A stretch of 64,000 nucleotides of DNA from Haloplanus ruber (GCF_024494725.1 NZ_JANHDK010000004.1:248001-312000); one strand, 5' to 3'; shown: positions 25,439 through 35,612, counted from the stretch's first letter. The notes: generated from the letters alone by a model not told the origin. Made by a program: numbers and translations.

Positions 25439-25855
25439 CTACCGTTCTCGGATGACGATGTCCTTCGCGCCGCTTTGCAGCGTCTCCTCCTCCAGTTCGC
25501 GAAGCTCTTCCCGCGACGCGTCCAGGCGCGCCACGTGGTTGCCGGCGAGTTCGCCCGCGGGACTCTTGAAGCACGTCGGGCCGCAGGGGACGAGAATTTC
25601 CTGTTCGTTCCGGTAGCCCGGATAGAGCAGGATGTCGCCCCGCGAGGGGTAGACCGTGTGGTTCTCGCGTGGAATCTCCGGGAGGTCGACCTCGTCGATG
25701 TTGACCCACGTTGCGTGTCCGCTCCACCGAACGTGCATCAACTCCGATTCGAGCGGGAGAAGGTCCCGGAGCGCTTCGACCGACTGAGGCGCCTCGTCCT
25801 CGAGCAGGTCGGCTACGAACACCTGTCCGTCGATGTCGAACTCTAACTGCGTCAC
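25439..25855 (-). CDS. DUF3830 family protein (cyclophilin-like fold)
   Basis: A 138-residue protein recognised as DUF3830, a family with a cyclophilin-like barrel often found next to hydantoinase and M20 amidohydrolase genes. Visible features are EALRDLLPLESELMHVRWSG, NHTVYPSRGDILLYPG and EILVPCGPTCFKSPAG with two Cys. It lies between the amidohydrolase and the allantoinase-like gene on one strand. Its activity is unknown; a role in handling a ring-opened ureide is inferred from context. Confidence 0.75.
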   Translation of the reverse strand: MTQLEFDIDGQVFVADLLEDEAPQSVEALRDLLPLESELMHVRWSGHATWVNIDEVDLPEIPRENHTVYPSRGDILLYPGYRNEQEILVPCGPTCFKSPAGELAGNHVARLDASREELRELEEETLQSGAKDIVIRER

Positions 25856-25982
25856 GACCGTCGCAACGACGGCGCGTCGAATAAAAGTTCCGTCGCGACC
25901 CGTATGCGTTGTCGGGAGTCAGTATCCGTGGGTCGGTGAGACGGTCTAGCGACTCCCCGGCACACGGTTGCCACGGCCCGTA

Positions 25983-27356
25983 TCAGCGCCAGTCGGGCAC
26001 GCGCCGACGCAGGAACTCGCCGTGGCCCGGGTCAGCGACGACGTCGCCGTCGGCGGCCACGAGCGTCCCGCGTACGAATGTCCGTTTCACCCGTCCCGTC
26101 ACCGTCCGATCCTCGTACACCGAGTAGTCCGCGTTCGAGTGGTTGCGCCCTGCCGTGATGCGGTATGTCTCGTCGGGATCGAAGACGACGAGATCGGCGT
26201 CGGCGCCGGGTTCGATCCGTCCCTTTTGCGGCAGGCCGAACGTCTGTGCCGGATTACGGCACATGAGTCGGACGAGCGCTGGATACGAGAGGCCCCGCCC
26301 GTTGACGGCCACGTCGTGAAACACGGGGAGGCTCGTCTGGAGGCTGTTGATCCCGAAGGCGCTCTCCCACCACGGTCCGGCCTCCTTCTCCTCGCTGGGC
26401 AGGGGAACGTGATCCGTCGAGACGACCGAGAGCGTCCCGTCACGGAGTCGGTCGAAGAGCGCGTCCACGTCCCGGGACGTCCGGAGCGGCGGGGACATGA
26501 TCGCTCGATTGCCGAGCCGTTCGTAGGTGTCGGCGGTAAGCGCGGTGTAGTGCGTACACGTCTCCGCCCGGACGTTCGAGCCGTCGGTTCGCACGGCGGC
26601 GATGGCCTCTGCTGCCGCTTCCGACGTGGTGTGGACGCCGTAGTACTTCGCGTCGGCCGCGGCGGCGAGGCGAGCGACCGATCCGGCCGCCATCGCCTCG
26701 GCGTAGTCCGGCCGTGACCGGGGATAGGCCGTCGCTGACTCCCCGTCGGGCGCCGCTTTCACCGCGTCCGTCCGGGACGCACAGACGGCGTAGTCCTCGG
26801 TGTGGACCATCCCGACGGCCCCGAGGTCGGCGAGTTGCCGGAACACCTCCCCGATGAAGCCGTTTGACAGTCGGATATCGTCGGTCGTGAACATCTTGAA
26901 CGACGTGATTCCGTCGTCGACGAGCGCCGGCAGTTCCTCCAACACCGCGGGCGTCTCCTGTGTGATGACTGGATGAACCCCGCAGTCGACGACCGGTTCG
27001 GCCCCCTGTCGATGCCGCTCGACCGCGCCGGCGAGTGTTCCCTCATCGTCCCACTCCCCATCGTCCCAGCCCTGCCAGGCGAACGTCAGGAGACTGGTGA
27101 CGCCACCGGCCGCGGCTGCGGCCGTGCCGGTCGCGTAGGTGTCGATGGAGTTGTAGCCAGCGAGGTGTGTGTGTGGGTCGACCACGCCGGGGAGGACGAG
27201 ATTGCCGTCCACGTCGATCCGTTCCTCGGCAGCCGGAAACGCACGCTCGTCGCCCACGCCGACGATGGTGCCGTCGTCGATGGCGACCGCACCCTCGAAC
27301 GTCGCGTCGGCGGTGACGACTGTCCCACCGGTAAGGACCGTATCGATCTGTGCCAT
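25983..27356 (-). CDS. Allantoinase/dihydropyrimidinase-type cyclic amidohydrolase, copy 1
   Basis: A 457-residue cyclic amidohydrolase of the hydantoinase/allantoinase group, which hydrolyses ring amides. Binuclear metal features are VDPHTHL, the carboxylated Lys in SFKMF, MVHTED, YYGVHTTS and VVSTDHVPL. Near the purine genes, allantoin is the likeliest substrate, but D-hydantoinases and dihydropyrimidinases share these motifs. A clear paralogue lies at 45347-46735. The minus-strand set of this gene, DUF3830 and the amidohydrolase is probably one transcription unit. The divergent gene at 27561 encodes OHCU decarboxylase. Confidence 0.88.
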   Translation of the reverse strand: MAQIDTVLTGGTVVTADATFEGAVAIDDGTIVGVGDERAFPAAEERIDVDGNLVLPGVVDPHTHLAGYNSIDTYATGTAAAAAGGVTSLLTFAWQGWDDGEWDDEGTLAGAVERHRQGAEPVVDCGVHPVITQETPAVLEELPALVDDGITSFKMFTTDDIRLSNGFIGEVFRQLADLGAVGMVHTEDYAVCASRTDAVKAAPDGESATAYPRSRPDYAEAMAAGSVARLAAAADAKYYGVHTTSEAAAEAIAAVRTDGSNVRAETCTHYTALTADTYERLGNRAIMSPPLRTSRDVDALFDRLRDGTLSVVSTDHVPLPSEEKEAGPWWESAFGINSLQTSLPVFHDVAVNGRGLSYPALVRLMCRNPAQTFGLPQKGRIEPGADADLVVFDPDETYRITAGRNHSNADYSVYEDRTVTGRVKRTFVRGTLVAADGDVVADPGHGEFLRRRVPDWR

Positions 27357-27560
27357 CGATTACCCGCCCCGCCTCTCGGCCACGGCCACCGTGCCGTCGC
27401 GTCGTTTCACGTCGGTCTCCGTGCTGAACATACGCTCGGCTACTCGGGGACCGTTCTTAACCCTTGCTCCGTGCTCGATGGCGAGGTCACGGACCGCGTG
27501 GGTTCGGCTCTTGGCCCGAAGGTGCATTTAAGTGACGGGCGGACCGACGACAGAGAGACG

Positions 27561-28064
27561 ATGAGTGACCGTACGCTAGCGACGTTGAACCAGGCCGACA
27601 GGGAGGAGTTCGTCGAGCACCTCGGCGGCGTGTACGAACACTCCCCGTGGGTAGCCGAGAGAGCGTGGGACGACCGCCCCTTCGAGTCCGTCGACGACCT
27701 CCACGCGTCGATGAAACGCGTCGTCGAGGACGCCGACCGGGAGCGACGACTCGAACTCCTCCGAGCGCATCCGGACCTCGGCGAGCAAACCGAGATGACG
27801 GATGCCTCCGTCGAGGAACAGGCCTCCGCCGGTCTCGATCAGTTGACCCCGGAACAGTACGAGGCGTTCCAGCGACTGAACGAGCGGTATCGCGACGCCT
27901 TCGGGTTCCCGTTCATCATGGCGGTTCGGGACGAGTCGCCCGACGCGATTAGGGAGGCGATGGAAGAGCGGGTCGAACACTCCCGGACCGAGGAGTTCCG
28001 GACCGCCATCGACGAAGTACACACCATCGCCCGCCTGCGACTCGACGAGCGGTTGGATCCGTGA
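27561..28064 (+). CDS. uraD: OHCU decarboxylase (2-oxo-4-hydroxy-4-carboxy-5-ureidoimidazoline decarboxylase)
   Basis: A 167-residue helical enzyme for the last step of urate breakdown, turning OHCU into S-allantoin. The catalytic HPDLG (His70) lies where the family has HP(D/E)L. NQADREEFVEHLGGVYEHSPW at the N-terminus and FGFPFIMAVR in the second half are also typical. ATG 27561 follows the divergent promoter space. The next genes are urate oxidase and HIU hydrolase, so all three steps from urate to allantoin are together in pathway-linked order. Confidence 0.93.
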   Translation: MSDRTLATLNQADREEFVEHLGGVYEHSPWVAERAWDDRPFESVDDLHASMKRVVEDADRERRLELLRAHPDLGEQTEMTDASVEEQASAGLDQLTPEQYEAFQRLNERYRDAFGFPFIMAVRDESPDAIREAMEERVEHSRTEEFRTAIDEVHTIARLRLDERLDP

Positions 28065-28223
28065 CGCCCTCGAATCGTGTCGCACCAGTAACAAAAGAAT
28101 TTTAACTCAGCGTCCGGACCGGACTGGTAGACGGTAACAGGCACGGCAAGCTAGATGCTGCGCCCCGGCGCACAGCGATCACTGCACGCGGTGGCAGGGA
28201 TAATCGACGAAACCAACCAATCC

Positions 28224-29195
28224 ATGACCGACGACAACTCACGAGAGACGGACGAACGGACGATGAACTACGGCAAGAAGCACGTCAATGTCTACCGGAC
28301 GTACGCAACGCCGCTAACGGGCCTTCGCGAGATTCCCGAATCGGAGTTCACCGGCAAGCCGAACACGCTCCTCGGGATGGAAGTGCGTACTCAGGTCGAG
28401 GGCGAGAAGTTCCTCCCCTCGTTCCGCGACGGCGACAACTCCAATGTCGTCGCGACCGACTCGATGAAGAACTTCATCTTGCATCACGCCGGCGATTACG
28501 ACGGCGCCACCGTCGAGGGCTTTCTCCACTACGTCGGCTCGGAGTTTCTCGACACCTACGACCAGATGGAGGCCGTCCGCATGTCCGCCGACGAACTTCA
28601 GTTCGACGAGCGGCCCGTTCCTGACGGCGAGGGCGGCTTCGAGCCGAGCGATGTGGTGTTCCGCGTCTCCGACAACGAGTCGGCGTTCGGGGAGTACTAC
28701 CTCAAACGCGAGGATGGCGACGTCGTCATCGAGGACCAACGAAGCGGGGTCACGGACATCGAACTCGTGAAAGTCAAGGACAACTCCTTCGTGGGCTACG
28801 TTCAGGACGAGTACACCACGCTGCCGGAACGAGAGAACCGGACGCTGTACATCGGTCTCGACATCTTCTGGACGTACGACGACCCCGAGACGGCGCTCGG
28901 TGACGACCCCGAGGAGTACGTCCCGGCCGAACAGGTGCGGGACATCGCGCAGGTGGTCTTCCACGAGCAGGACGTCAACTCGATTCAGGACCTCGTCTAT
29001 CAGATCGGGCTCCGGGTCCTCGAACGCTTCCCGCAGCTAGCCGAGGTGAACTTCGAGTCCCGGAACCAGACGTGGCTGGGCGTGCGTAAAGACGACTTGG
29101 AGGGCGACGCGAAGGTGCTGCGCGAGCCACCTCGCCCGACGGGGTTCCAGCGGTTCTCGATGGACCACAGCGACCTCGAGGGGGAAGCGGAGTGA
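28224..29195 (+). CDS. Urate oxidase (factor-independent urate hydroxylase)
   Basis: A 323-residue uricase, which oxidises urate with O2 to 5-hydroxyisourate and needs no cofactor. The two T-fold repeats are recognisable: MNYGKKHVNVYRTYATP with the catalytic-site Lys, NVVATDSMKNFILHH with the conserved Thr, and a C-terminal NQTWLGVRKDD. The start at 28224 (MTDDNSRETDE) adds a short acidic leader before the fold; an upstream Met at 28155 is less likely. Its stop overlaps the GTG start of HIU hydrolase. Oxygen dependence fits an aerobic haloarchaeon. Confidence 0.95.
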   Translation: MTDDNSRETDERTMNYGKKHVNVYRTYATPLTGLREIPESEFTGKPNTLLGMEVRTQVEGEKFLPSFRDGDNSNVVATDSMKNFILHHAGDYDGATVEGFLHYVGSEFLDTYDQMEAVRMSADELQFDERPVPDGEGGFEPSDVVFRVSDNESAFGEYYLKREDGDVVIEDQRSGVTDIELVKVKDNSFVGYVQDEYTTLPERENRTLYIGLDIFWTYDDPETALGDDPEEYVPAEQVRDIAQVVFHEQDVNSIQDLVYQIGLRVLERFPQLAEVNFESRNQTWLGVRKDDLEGDAKVLREPPRPTGFQRFSMDHSDLEGEAE

Positions 29196-29539
29196 CCGCT
29201 GGCCTGACCACGCACGTGCTCGATACGAGCCGCGAGGGGCCGGCGGAGGGCGTCGAGGTGACGCTGTTCCGACTCGAAGACGGTGACCGCGAACGGCTCA
29301 CCGCGGCGACGACGAACCCCGACGGCCGGGTCGACGAGCCGTTGCTCGGTGTCGACGACATCGAGGCCGGCACCTTCGAACTCGTCTTCGAGGTGGGAGA
29401 CTACTACCGCGAACGCTCCGCCGAATCGACGTTCCTCGACGAGGTGCCCGTGCGGTTCGTCATCGACGATCCGACCGAACATTACCACGTTCCCCTGTTG
29501 CTCTCCCCTGGCAGCTACACCACGTACCGGGGGAGCTGA
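29192..29539 (+). CDS. 5-hydroxyisourate hydrolase (transthyretin-related)
   Basis: A 115-residue transthyretin-related enzyme that hydrolyses 5-hydroxyisourate to OHCU. The N-terminal LTTHVLDTSREGPAEGV carries the active-site His, YHVPLLLSPGSY a second His, and the last four residues are the diagnostic YRGS. It starts at GTG 29192 within the uricase stop region, so the two are translated as a unit. Length is normal for the family. It links uricase to OHCU decarboxylase. Confidence 0.95.
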   Translation: MTAGLTTHVLDTSREGPAEGVEVTLFRLEDGDRERLTAATTNPDGRVDEPLLGVDDIEAGTFELVFEVGDYYRERSAESTFLDEVPVRFVIDDPTEHYHVPLLLSPGSYTTYRGS

Positions 29540-29679
29540 GCCCACCACCCAACCCACGCCCGTCGTCCCCGCCTGTACGATCACCGACGCGCCAGGCCTA
29601 TTTCTGTCCCATCGTGTTGAACGATGCACTAAACGATAGAAGATTTTAATTACTAGTAGCCACACTGGTATGCCGAGAC

Positions 29680-31050
29680 ATGCCTAACAGCCCAGACGAG
29701 GGAATCGATCTCGCATACGGCTTGGAAGAGAAGCCACCGTTGACGAAATCGTTCCTGCTTGCACTCCAACACGTATCGGTCATGATCGTTCCCTCGACGG
29801 CCGTCGCGTTCATCGTCGCGGGGGCCGCGGGGGTCAGCGCCGCGGACACGACGTTCCTGGTCCAGATGGTCATCCTCTTCGCGGGGGTGGCGACCGTCGT
29901 CCAGGCCTACACCGTCGGCCCCGTCGGCGCGAAACTCCCAATCGTGATGGGGACGAGTTTCGCCTTCGTCGGCGCGATGTCCTCGATTGGCGCAAGCTCG
30001 GGGCTTGACGTCGTGTTCGGCTCCATCGTCGCCGCGGCGGTCTTCGTTCCGTTCCTGCTCGGCTGGCAGTTCAAGCGCCTCCAGTCCTTTTTCCCGCCGC
30101 TCGTCACGGGACTCATCGTCGTCATCATCGGGCTGTACCTCGTCCCGGTCGGCATCCAGTACGCCGCCGGCGGCGTCGGCGCCGAGAACTTCGGCTCGCT
30201 GCAGAACCTCGGGCTCGCGGGACTGGTCCTGTCCATCGCCGTCCTGTTCAACCTGCTCTTGAGCGGGGTCTGGCGGATGTTGAGCGTCATCATCGGCATC
30301 AGTGTGGGCTACGTCGTCGCCATCGCGTTCGGCGTCGTCGACTTCACTCCGTTCTACGAAGCGGCGTGGATCGCGGTGCCGACTCCCGGCCGCTTCGGAT
30401 TCAGCTTCGAGGTAATCCCGCTGTTGACCTTCGCGTTCCTGTTTTTGGTTTCGGGCATGGAAACCATCGGTGACATGTCCGGGATCACTGCCGCCGAGGG
30501 TCGCAACCCGACCGAAGAGGAGTTCCGCGGCGGTATCTTCGCCGACGGGTTCATCAGCGCCCTCGGCGCCGTCTTCGGCTCGTTCCCCCAGACGTCGTTC
30601 TCCCAGAACGTCGGCATCATCAATTTCACGGGCGTGATGAGCCGCCACATCGTCGGCATCGGCGGCGGCATCCTGATCGTCCTCGGACTGGTCCCGAAAA
30701 TCGGCGCCATTGTGACGACGATTCCCTCGGCTGTCTTCGGTGGCGCCGTGCTGATCATGGTCGGGATGGTGGCCGCCAGCGGGATGCGGCTGCTATTCTT
30801 GAACATCGAGATGAATCGTCGAAACATGGTCATCATCGCTACGTCGCTCGGCCTCGGCCTCGGCGTTGCGACGGTCCCGAACGCGCTCTCCGGCCTGCCG
30901 GCCGGCGCACAGACGTTCTTCGGCGAACCGGTCATCGTCACCGGCCTCATCGCGCTCGGGTTGAACACGGTCGTCCCCGGCGAGTCGAGCCCACTGTTCG
31001 ACAAGTCAGAGGCTGTCCCGCCAATCTCCGAACCGATCGACGACGACTGA
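29680..31050 (+). CDS. NCS2 family uracil-xanthine/urate permease
   Basis: A 456-residue membrane transporter of the nucleobase:cation symporter-2 family with about 13-14 helices. Recognised segments are LALQHVSVMIVPSTAVAF in helix 1, the IVMGTSFAFVGAM loop, GMETIGDMSGITAAEGR after helix 8, and the NCS2 signature region FPQTSFSQNVGIINFTGVMSR. The FSQNVG motif is close to that of xanthine and urate permeases. It follows uricase and HIU hydrolase on the same strand, so urate or xanthine uptake is likely. A TATA-like TTTTAATTA lies 35 bp upstream. Confidence 0.92.
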   Translation: MPNSPDEGIDLAYGLEEKPPLTKSFLLALQHVSVMIVPSTAVAFIVAGAAGVSAADTTFLVQMVILFAGVATVVQAYTVGPVGAKLPIVMGTSFAFVGAMSSIGASSGLDVVFGSIVAAAVFVPFLLGWQFKRLQSFFPPLVTGLIVVIIGLYLVPVGIQYAAGGVGAENFGSLQNLGLAGLVLSIAVLFNLLLSGVWRMLSVIIGISVGYVVAIAFGVVDFTPFYEAAWIAVPTPGRFGFSFEVIPLLTFAFLFLVSGMETIGDMSGITAAEGRNPTEEEFRGGIFADGFISALGAVFGSFPQTSFSQNVGIINFTGVMSRHIVGIGGGILIVLGLVPKIGAIVTTIPSAVFGGAVLIMVGMVAASGMRLLFLNIEMNRRNMVIIATSLGLGLGVATVPNALSGLPAGAQTFFGEPVIVTGLIALGLNTVVPGESSPLFDKSEAVPPISEPIDDD

Positions 31051-31195
31051 GTTTCGGTCGGCGCCGTGCCCCACCGAACGGCCCTCTCCCCTACGTTCGG
31101 CCTTCTTGGGCCGCCTGCTCCCGATCTGCCGTCTCAGCCCCCGACTCGACTCTCACGGGGGAACGTTTTTACTCGCGACTGTCCTCGAATACTGT

Positions 31196-32530
31196 ATGTT
31201 ACTGACCGGGACAGTCGTTGCAGACTCGGAGACGGTGATCGACGACGGGGCCGTCGTCGTTTCCGGCTCGCGGATCGAGGCGGTGGGCGAGCGGTCCGTG
31301 ATCGAGCCACAGTTCTCTGACCACGAACACCAGTCCTACGACGTCCTGTTGCCGGGACTCGTCGGCGGCCACATCCACTCCGTCCAGAGCCTCGGGCGCG
31401 GCATCGCCGACGACACCGAACTGCTGGACTGGCTGTTCGACTACATTCTCCCCATGGAGGCCTCACTCTCGGCGAGCGAGATGGAGATTGCGGCGAAGCT
31501 GGGCTATCTGGAGATGATCGAGAGCGGGACGACGACGTGTATCGATCACCTCTCGGTCGCCCACGCCGACGAGGCCTTCGAGGCCGCCGGTGAAATCGGC
31601 ATTCGCGGCGTCCTCGGCAAGGTCCTGATGGATCAGCGCTCACCCGACGACCTTCTCGAGGACACACAGGCGGCCCTCGACGAGTCCGAACGCCTCATTC
31701 GGCAGTACCACGGGTCGTTCGACGACCGGATCCGGTACGCCGTGACGCCGCGGTTCGCCGTCTCCTGTTCCGAGGAGTGTCTCCGCGGCGCCCGCGAACT
31801 GGCCGATGCGTACGACGGGGTTCGGATCCACACGCACGCAAGCGAGAACCAGAGCGAAATCGAGACGGTGAAAGCGGACACCGGGATGCGCAACATCCAC
31901 TGGCTCGACGAAGTCGGCCTCACCGGTGAGGACGTGGTGCTGGCACACTGCGTGTGGACCGACGAGAGCGAGCGCGAGGTGCTCGCCGAGACGGGCACGC
32001 ACGTCACGCACTGCCCGTCCTCGAACATGAAACTCGCGAGCGGGGTCGCACCAGTCTGGGACTACCTCGACCGCGGTATCAACGTCGCCCTCGGCAACGA
32101 CGGGCCGCCGTGTAACAACACGCTCGACGCGTTCACCGAGATGCGCCAGGCTAGTCTCCTCCAGAAGGTCGATCAGTTGGACCCAACCGCGACCCCAGCG
32201 AGCGACATCTTCGAGATGGCGACGATCAACGGTGCGCGCGCCGCTGGCTTCGACGAACTCGGCGCGATCCGAGAGGGCTGGCGTGCCGACATCGTGGGCC
32301 TCGATACGGATCTCACGCGTGCGACCCCACTTCACGACGTGCTCTCGCACTTGGTGTTTGCCGCCCACGGCGACGACGTGCGGTTCACGATGGTGGACGG
32401 CACTGTCCTGCAGGAGCACGGCGAAGTGACTGCCATCGACGCCGAGGCGGTTCGTCGGGACGCGTCGGCGGTTGGCCTCGACATGGACCTGACGGAGGAA
32501 CGGCGGTCCGCACAGCGACGGAAGCCCTGA
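31196..32530 (+). CDS. Amidohydrolase, guanine/8-oxoguanine deaminase type (TrzA/AtzB family), copy 1
   Basis: A 444-residue mononuclear-metal deaminase. Metal ligands are in GGHIHSVQSLGRG, HTHASENQ, LAHCVWTDE and GNDGPPCNN, the pattern of the TrzA/guanine deaminase group. The ring region after the first His pair (ADDTELLDWLFDYILPMEA) resembles guanine and 8-oxoguanine deaminases. Between a xanthine/urate permease and a purine permease, guanine to xanthine deamination is the best guess. ATG 31196 fits the conserved N-terminal strand; a TATA-like ACGTTTTTAC lies about 20 bp upstream. Confidence 0.85.
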   Translation: MLLTGTVVADSETVIDDGAVVVSGSRIEAVGERSVIEPQFSDHEHQSYDVLLPGLVGGHIHSVQSLGRGIADDTELLDWLFDYILPMEASLSASEMEIAAKLGYLEMIESGTTTCIDHLSVAHADEAFEAAGEIGIRGVLGKVLMDQRSPDDLLEDTQAALDESERLIRQYHGSFDDRIRYAVTPRFAVSCSEECLRGARELADAYDGVRIHTHASENQSEIETVKADTGMRNIHWLDEVGLTGEDVVLAHCVWTDESEREVLAETGTHVTHCPSSNMKLASGVAPVWDYLDRGINVALGNDGPPCNNTLDAFTEMRQASLLQKVDQLDPTATPASDIFEMATINGARAAGFDELGAIREGWRADIVGLDTDLTRATPLHDVLSHLVFAAHGDDVRFTMVDGTVLQEHGEVTAIDAEAVRRDASAVGLDMDLTEERRSAQRRKP

Positions 32531-32675
32531 CGCCGTCGCGAGCGGCAGTCTTCTGTGGCGTCGCTCGGGTGCGCAGTCACCGCTCGCCGGACTGAGTGCT
32601 CTTTTCCCGACAGTCGGTCGTCGCCGACCACACGAATGAAAAACTTTTTTATATTGGTGCGAGACGGTGACATGG

Positions 32676-34070
32676 ATGTCAGACACTAGCAGGAGCCAGT
32701 CACGCGTAGCGTCGTTCTTCGAATTCGACAAACACGACACGGACGCGAAAACGGAGGTCGTCGCGGGGATTACGACGTTCCTCACGATGTCGTACATCAT
32801 CGTCGTGAACCCCGCCATCCTGTCGGCGGCGATCTCCATCGAGGGCTACTCCGATGGGCAGGTGTTCCAGATGCTCGCCATTACGACGATTCTGGCCGCC
32901 GCCGTCGGATCGATGGTGATGGCGCTGTACGCGAATCGACCGTTCGGCCTCGCTCCCGGCATGGGGTTGAACGCGTACTTCGCGTTCACCGTCGTCATCG
33001 CGCTCGGCATCCCGTGGCAGACCGCGCTCGCGGCGGTGTTCGTCGAGGGAATCGTCTTCATCGCCATGTCCAGCGTCGGTGCGCGACGGTACATCATCGA
33101 GTTCTTCCCGGAGCCAGTGAAGTTCGCCGTCGGCGCCGGCATCGGCCTGTTCCTGCTGTTGCTCGGTCTCATCGAAATCAACGTCGCCGTCGCGGACGAG
33201 GCGACGCTGGTCTCGCTCGGCAGCGTTGCCTCGGATCCGGTTGCCCTGCTGGCGCTCGCCGGACTCGCGTTCACCATCGTCCTCTACGCAAAGGGGGTTA
33301 CCGGCTCCATCATCACCGGTATCCTCGCGACGGCGGCCGCCGGCTGGGCGCTGACCCTCGCCGGCGTCGTCGACGGGGGTGTGCTCACTCCCGGCGGTCT
33401 CCCCCCGGTCAACTACGATATCACGCCGCTGGTCGGGGCGTTCGTCAGCGGCTTCCAGAACATCGAACCGGTGTCGTTCCTGATCGTCGTGCTCACCTTC
33501 TTTTTCGTCGACTTCTTCGACACCGCCGGGACGCTCATTGGCGTCTCACAGTTCGGTGACTTCCTCGACGAGGACGGCAACCTCCCCGAGATGGAGAAGC
33601 CGCTGATGGCCGACGCCATCGCGACGACGTTCGGCGCTATCGTCGGCACGACCACCGTGACCACCTACGTTGAGAGTTCGACCGGCGTCGAAGAGGGCGG
33701 CCGGACGGGACTGACCGCGCTCGTCGTCGCGCTGTTGTTCTTGGCCTCGCTCGTCCTCGTCCCGGTGGTCGCGGCCATCCCGACGTACGCCTCCTACCTC
33801 GGCCTCGTCCTCGTCGGCCTCATCATGCTCCAAGGTGTCACCGACATCCAGTGGGACGACGCCGAGTGGCTCATCCCGGGTGGCCTCACCATCGTCATGA
33901 TGCCCCTCACGGCCTCTATCGCCAACGGCATCGCCGCTGGGATCATCAGCTACCCCATCGTCAGGGCCGCACAGGGTGAGTACCGGTCCGTCCACGTCGC
34001 TCAGTGGGTGCTTGCGGCGTCGTTCGTGCTCTACTTCTACGTCACCGCCGGCGGCGTGATGGGCGGCTGA
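32676..34070 (+). CDS. AzgA/PbuG-type adenine/guanine/hypoxanthine permease
   Basis: A 464-residue member of the AzgA branch of purine transporters. The N-terminal FFEFDKHDTDAKTEVVAGIT and TTFLTMSYIIVVNPAIL are diagnostic, as are LAPGMGLNAYFAFTVV, VDFFDTAGTLIGV and TTVTTYVESSTGVEEGGRTG. It imports adenine, guanine or hypoxanthine by proton symport. The start is ATG 32676, just after a TATA-like TTTTTTATATTGG. It lies between a guanine-type deaminase and an MFS gene upstream of adenine deaminase, giving uptake and deamination side by side. Confidence 0.93.
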   Translation: MSDTSRSQSRVASFFEFDKHDTDAKTEVVAGITTFLTMSYIIVVNPAILSAAISIEGYSDGQVFQMLAITTILAAAVGSMVMALYANRPFGLAPGMGLNAYFAFTVVIALGIPWQTALAAVFVEGIVFIAMSSVGARRYIIEFFPEPVKFAVGAGIGLFLLLLGLIEINVAVADEATLVSLGSVASDPVALLALAGLAFTIVLYAKGVTGSIITGILATAAAGWALTLAGVVDGGVLTPGGLPPVNYDITPLVGAFVSGFQNIEPVSFLIVVLTFFFVDFFDTAGTLIGVSQFGDFLDEDGNLPEMEKPLMADAIATTFGAIVGTTTVTTYVESSTGVEEGGRTGLTALVVALLFLASLVLVPVVAAIPTYASYLGLVLVGLIMLQGVTDIQWDDAEWLIPGGLTIVMMPLTASIANGIAAGIISYPIVRAAQGEYRSVHVAQWVLAASFVLYFYVTAGGVMGG

Positions 34071-34191
34071 GACAGGGGTGATTCCGTGTCTCGCTACGCT
34101 GTGGGATCGGGGGTAACCGCGCCGCAGCCCGCCTCGTTCCCACGATACGAGGCTTTTTGTCCACGGGGCTGGACGCACGAGAAGAACGCAC

Positions 34192-35421
34192 ATGTCCGTA
34201 GAGCAGCGTGTCGAGGTGCCCTGGTCGTCCACCGTCTTTCAGACGATACTCGCCTGTTCGCTCGTCGGTATCATGGGCGTCCCCCTCGTCAGTCCTATCC
34301 TGCCGGCGCTCCGGACCGTGTTCGGCATCTCCGACACGCAAGCGGGGCTCATCATCACGGTCTACACGCTCCCGGGTGTGTTCCTCACGCCGGTTATCGG
34401 CCTGCTCTCGGATCACTTCGGCCGACGACCCGTCGTCTTACCGCTCCTCTTTCTGTTTGGCTTGGCTGGCGCGGCCATCGGCTTCGCTCCGGCCTTCGAA
34501 CTCGTGTTGCTCCTCCGCCTCCTGCAAGGAATCGGCGCGAGCGGCCTGATGGTGTTGGCAATCACCCTCATCGGTGACTTCTACGACGGCGCCCAGCGCC
34601 ACGCGGTCATCGGCGTCAACGGCAGCGCCATCGGCATCGGCGCGGCAACGTACCCGCTGATCGGCGGCACCCTCGCGTCGGTCAGCTGGAACGTCCCCTT
34701 CGCGTTCTTCGGCGTCAGCCTCGTCGTCGGCGTCGTCGCGCTGTTCACCCTCTCGGAGCCGTCAATCGACGAGCCGCCGTCGTTTCGCGCGTACGCGAAC
34801 CGACTGGCCTCCGCGGCGTTCGTCCCCGAGGCACTCGGGCTCTGGGTTGCGGCCTTCTTCACCTTCTTTCTCTTCTACGGTGGCGTCCTCACGGCGCTCT
34901 CGCTCCTGTTGAGCGACGTACACGGGCTCACGCCCGGCGAAATCGGGCTGCTGTTCAGCATGGTCTCGCTCGCGAACGCGACTATGGCGTCACAGTACAG
35001 CCGGGTGGCGGGGTATCTCCCCGCGAGACAGCTCGTCGCGCTCGGATTCGTCGGGTTCGGTGTCAGTCTGCTCGGCGTCTGGGCCGCCGCGACACCGGTC
35101 GCCATCGGCGCGATGCTCGTCTGTTTCGGCCTCGGCTTCGGCGTCGTGATGCCCTCGCTCGACACCACGACGGCCGGACTCGTCTCCGGCCAACTGCGAG
35201 CGAGTATGCTCGGCGTGCTGACGAGCATGCTCTGGTTAGGGCAGACTGTCGGCCCCGTCGTGTTCACCGGCGTCGCCCAGAACGCGTTCGACAGCACCGT
35301 CGCCGGCTACCGGTTTCTGTTACTGTTCTGGGGCGCTGGCGCAGTCCTCGGCGGGCTGACTGTCTTCGCCTATCTGGCGTGCAGAACCGGAGCATCAGCC
35401 TCGCACTCCGACGCGTCTTGA
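34192..35421 (+). CDS. Major facilitator superfamily transporter
   Basis: A 409-residue twelve-helix MFS protein. The loop 2-3 motif LLSDHFGRRPVVLPLLF and the helix 4 motif LLRLLQGIGASGLMVLAI are typical of drug-efflux or small-solute antiporters. It lies between the AzgA-type permease and adenine deaminase, all on the plus strand, so a purine-related cargo or efflux of a product is possible. The substrate cannot be read from the sequence. Confidence 0.87.
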   Translation: MSVEQRVEVPWSSTVFQTILACSLVGIMGVPLVSPILPALRTVFGISDTQAGLIITVYTLPGVFLTPVIGLLSDHFGRRPVVLPLLFLFGLAGAAIGFAPAFELVLLLRLLQGIGASGLMVLAITLIGDFYDGAQRHAVIGVNGSAIGIGAATYPLIGGTLASVSWNVPFAFFGVSLVVGVVALFTLSEPSIDEPPSFRAYANRLASAAFVPEALGLWVAAFFTFFLFYGGVLTALSLLLSDVHGLTPGEIGLLFSMVSLANATMASQYSRVAGYLPARQLVALGFVGFGVSLLGVWAAATPVAIGAMLVCFGLGFGVVMPSLDTTTAGLVSGQLRASMLGVLTSMLWLGQTVGPVVFTGVAQNAFDSTVAGYRFLLLFWGAGAVLGGLTVFAYLACRTGASASHSDAS

Positions 35422-35612
35422 GTGCCGACCGGCGGTGTCCCCGCGTGACCCCTCCATCGGTGCACTCGCGCCGGGGCAAACTACTTTCTCCCTCCGCCGA
35501 CTGGCAGTGTGCATGTGGCACTCGAACACACGATCCGAGTCGGCCGTGCCCGCGCCTGACCGACCGCGGCCAAGCCGTGGAACCGACGTCTCCGTGGCTC
35601 TCCCTCGTATCC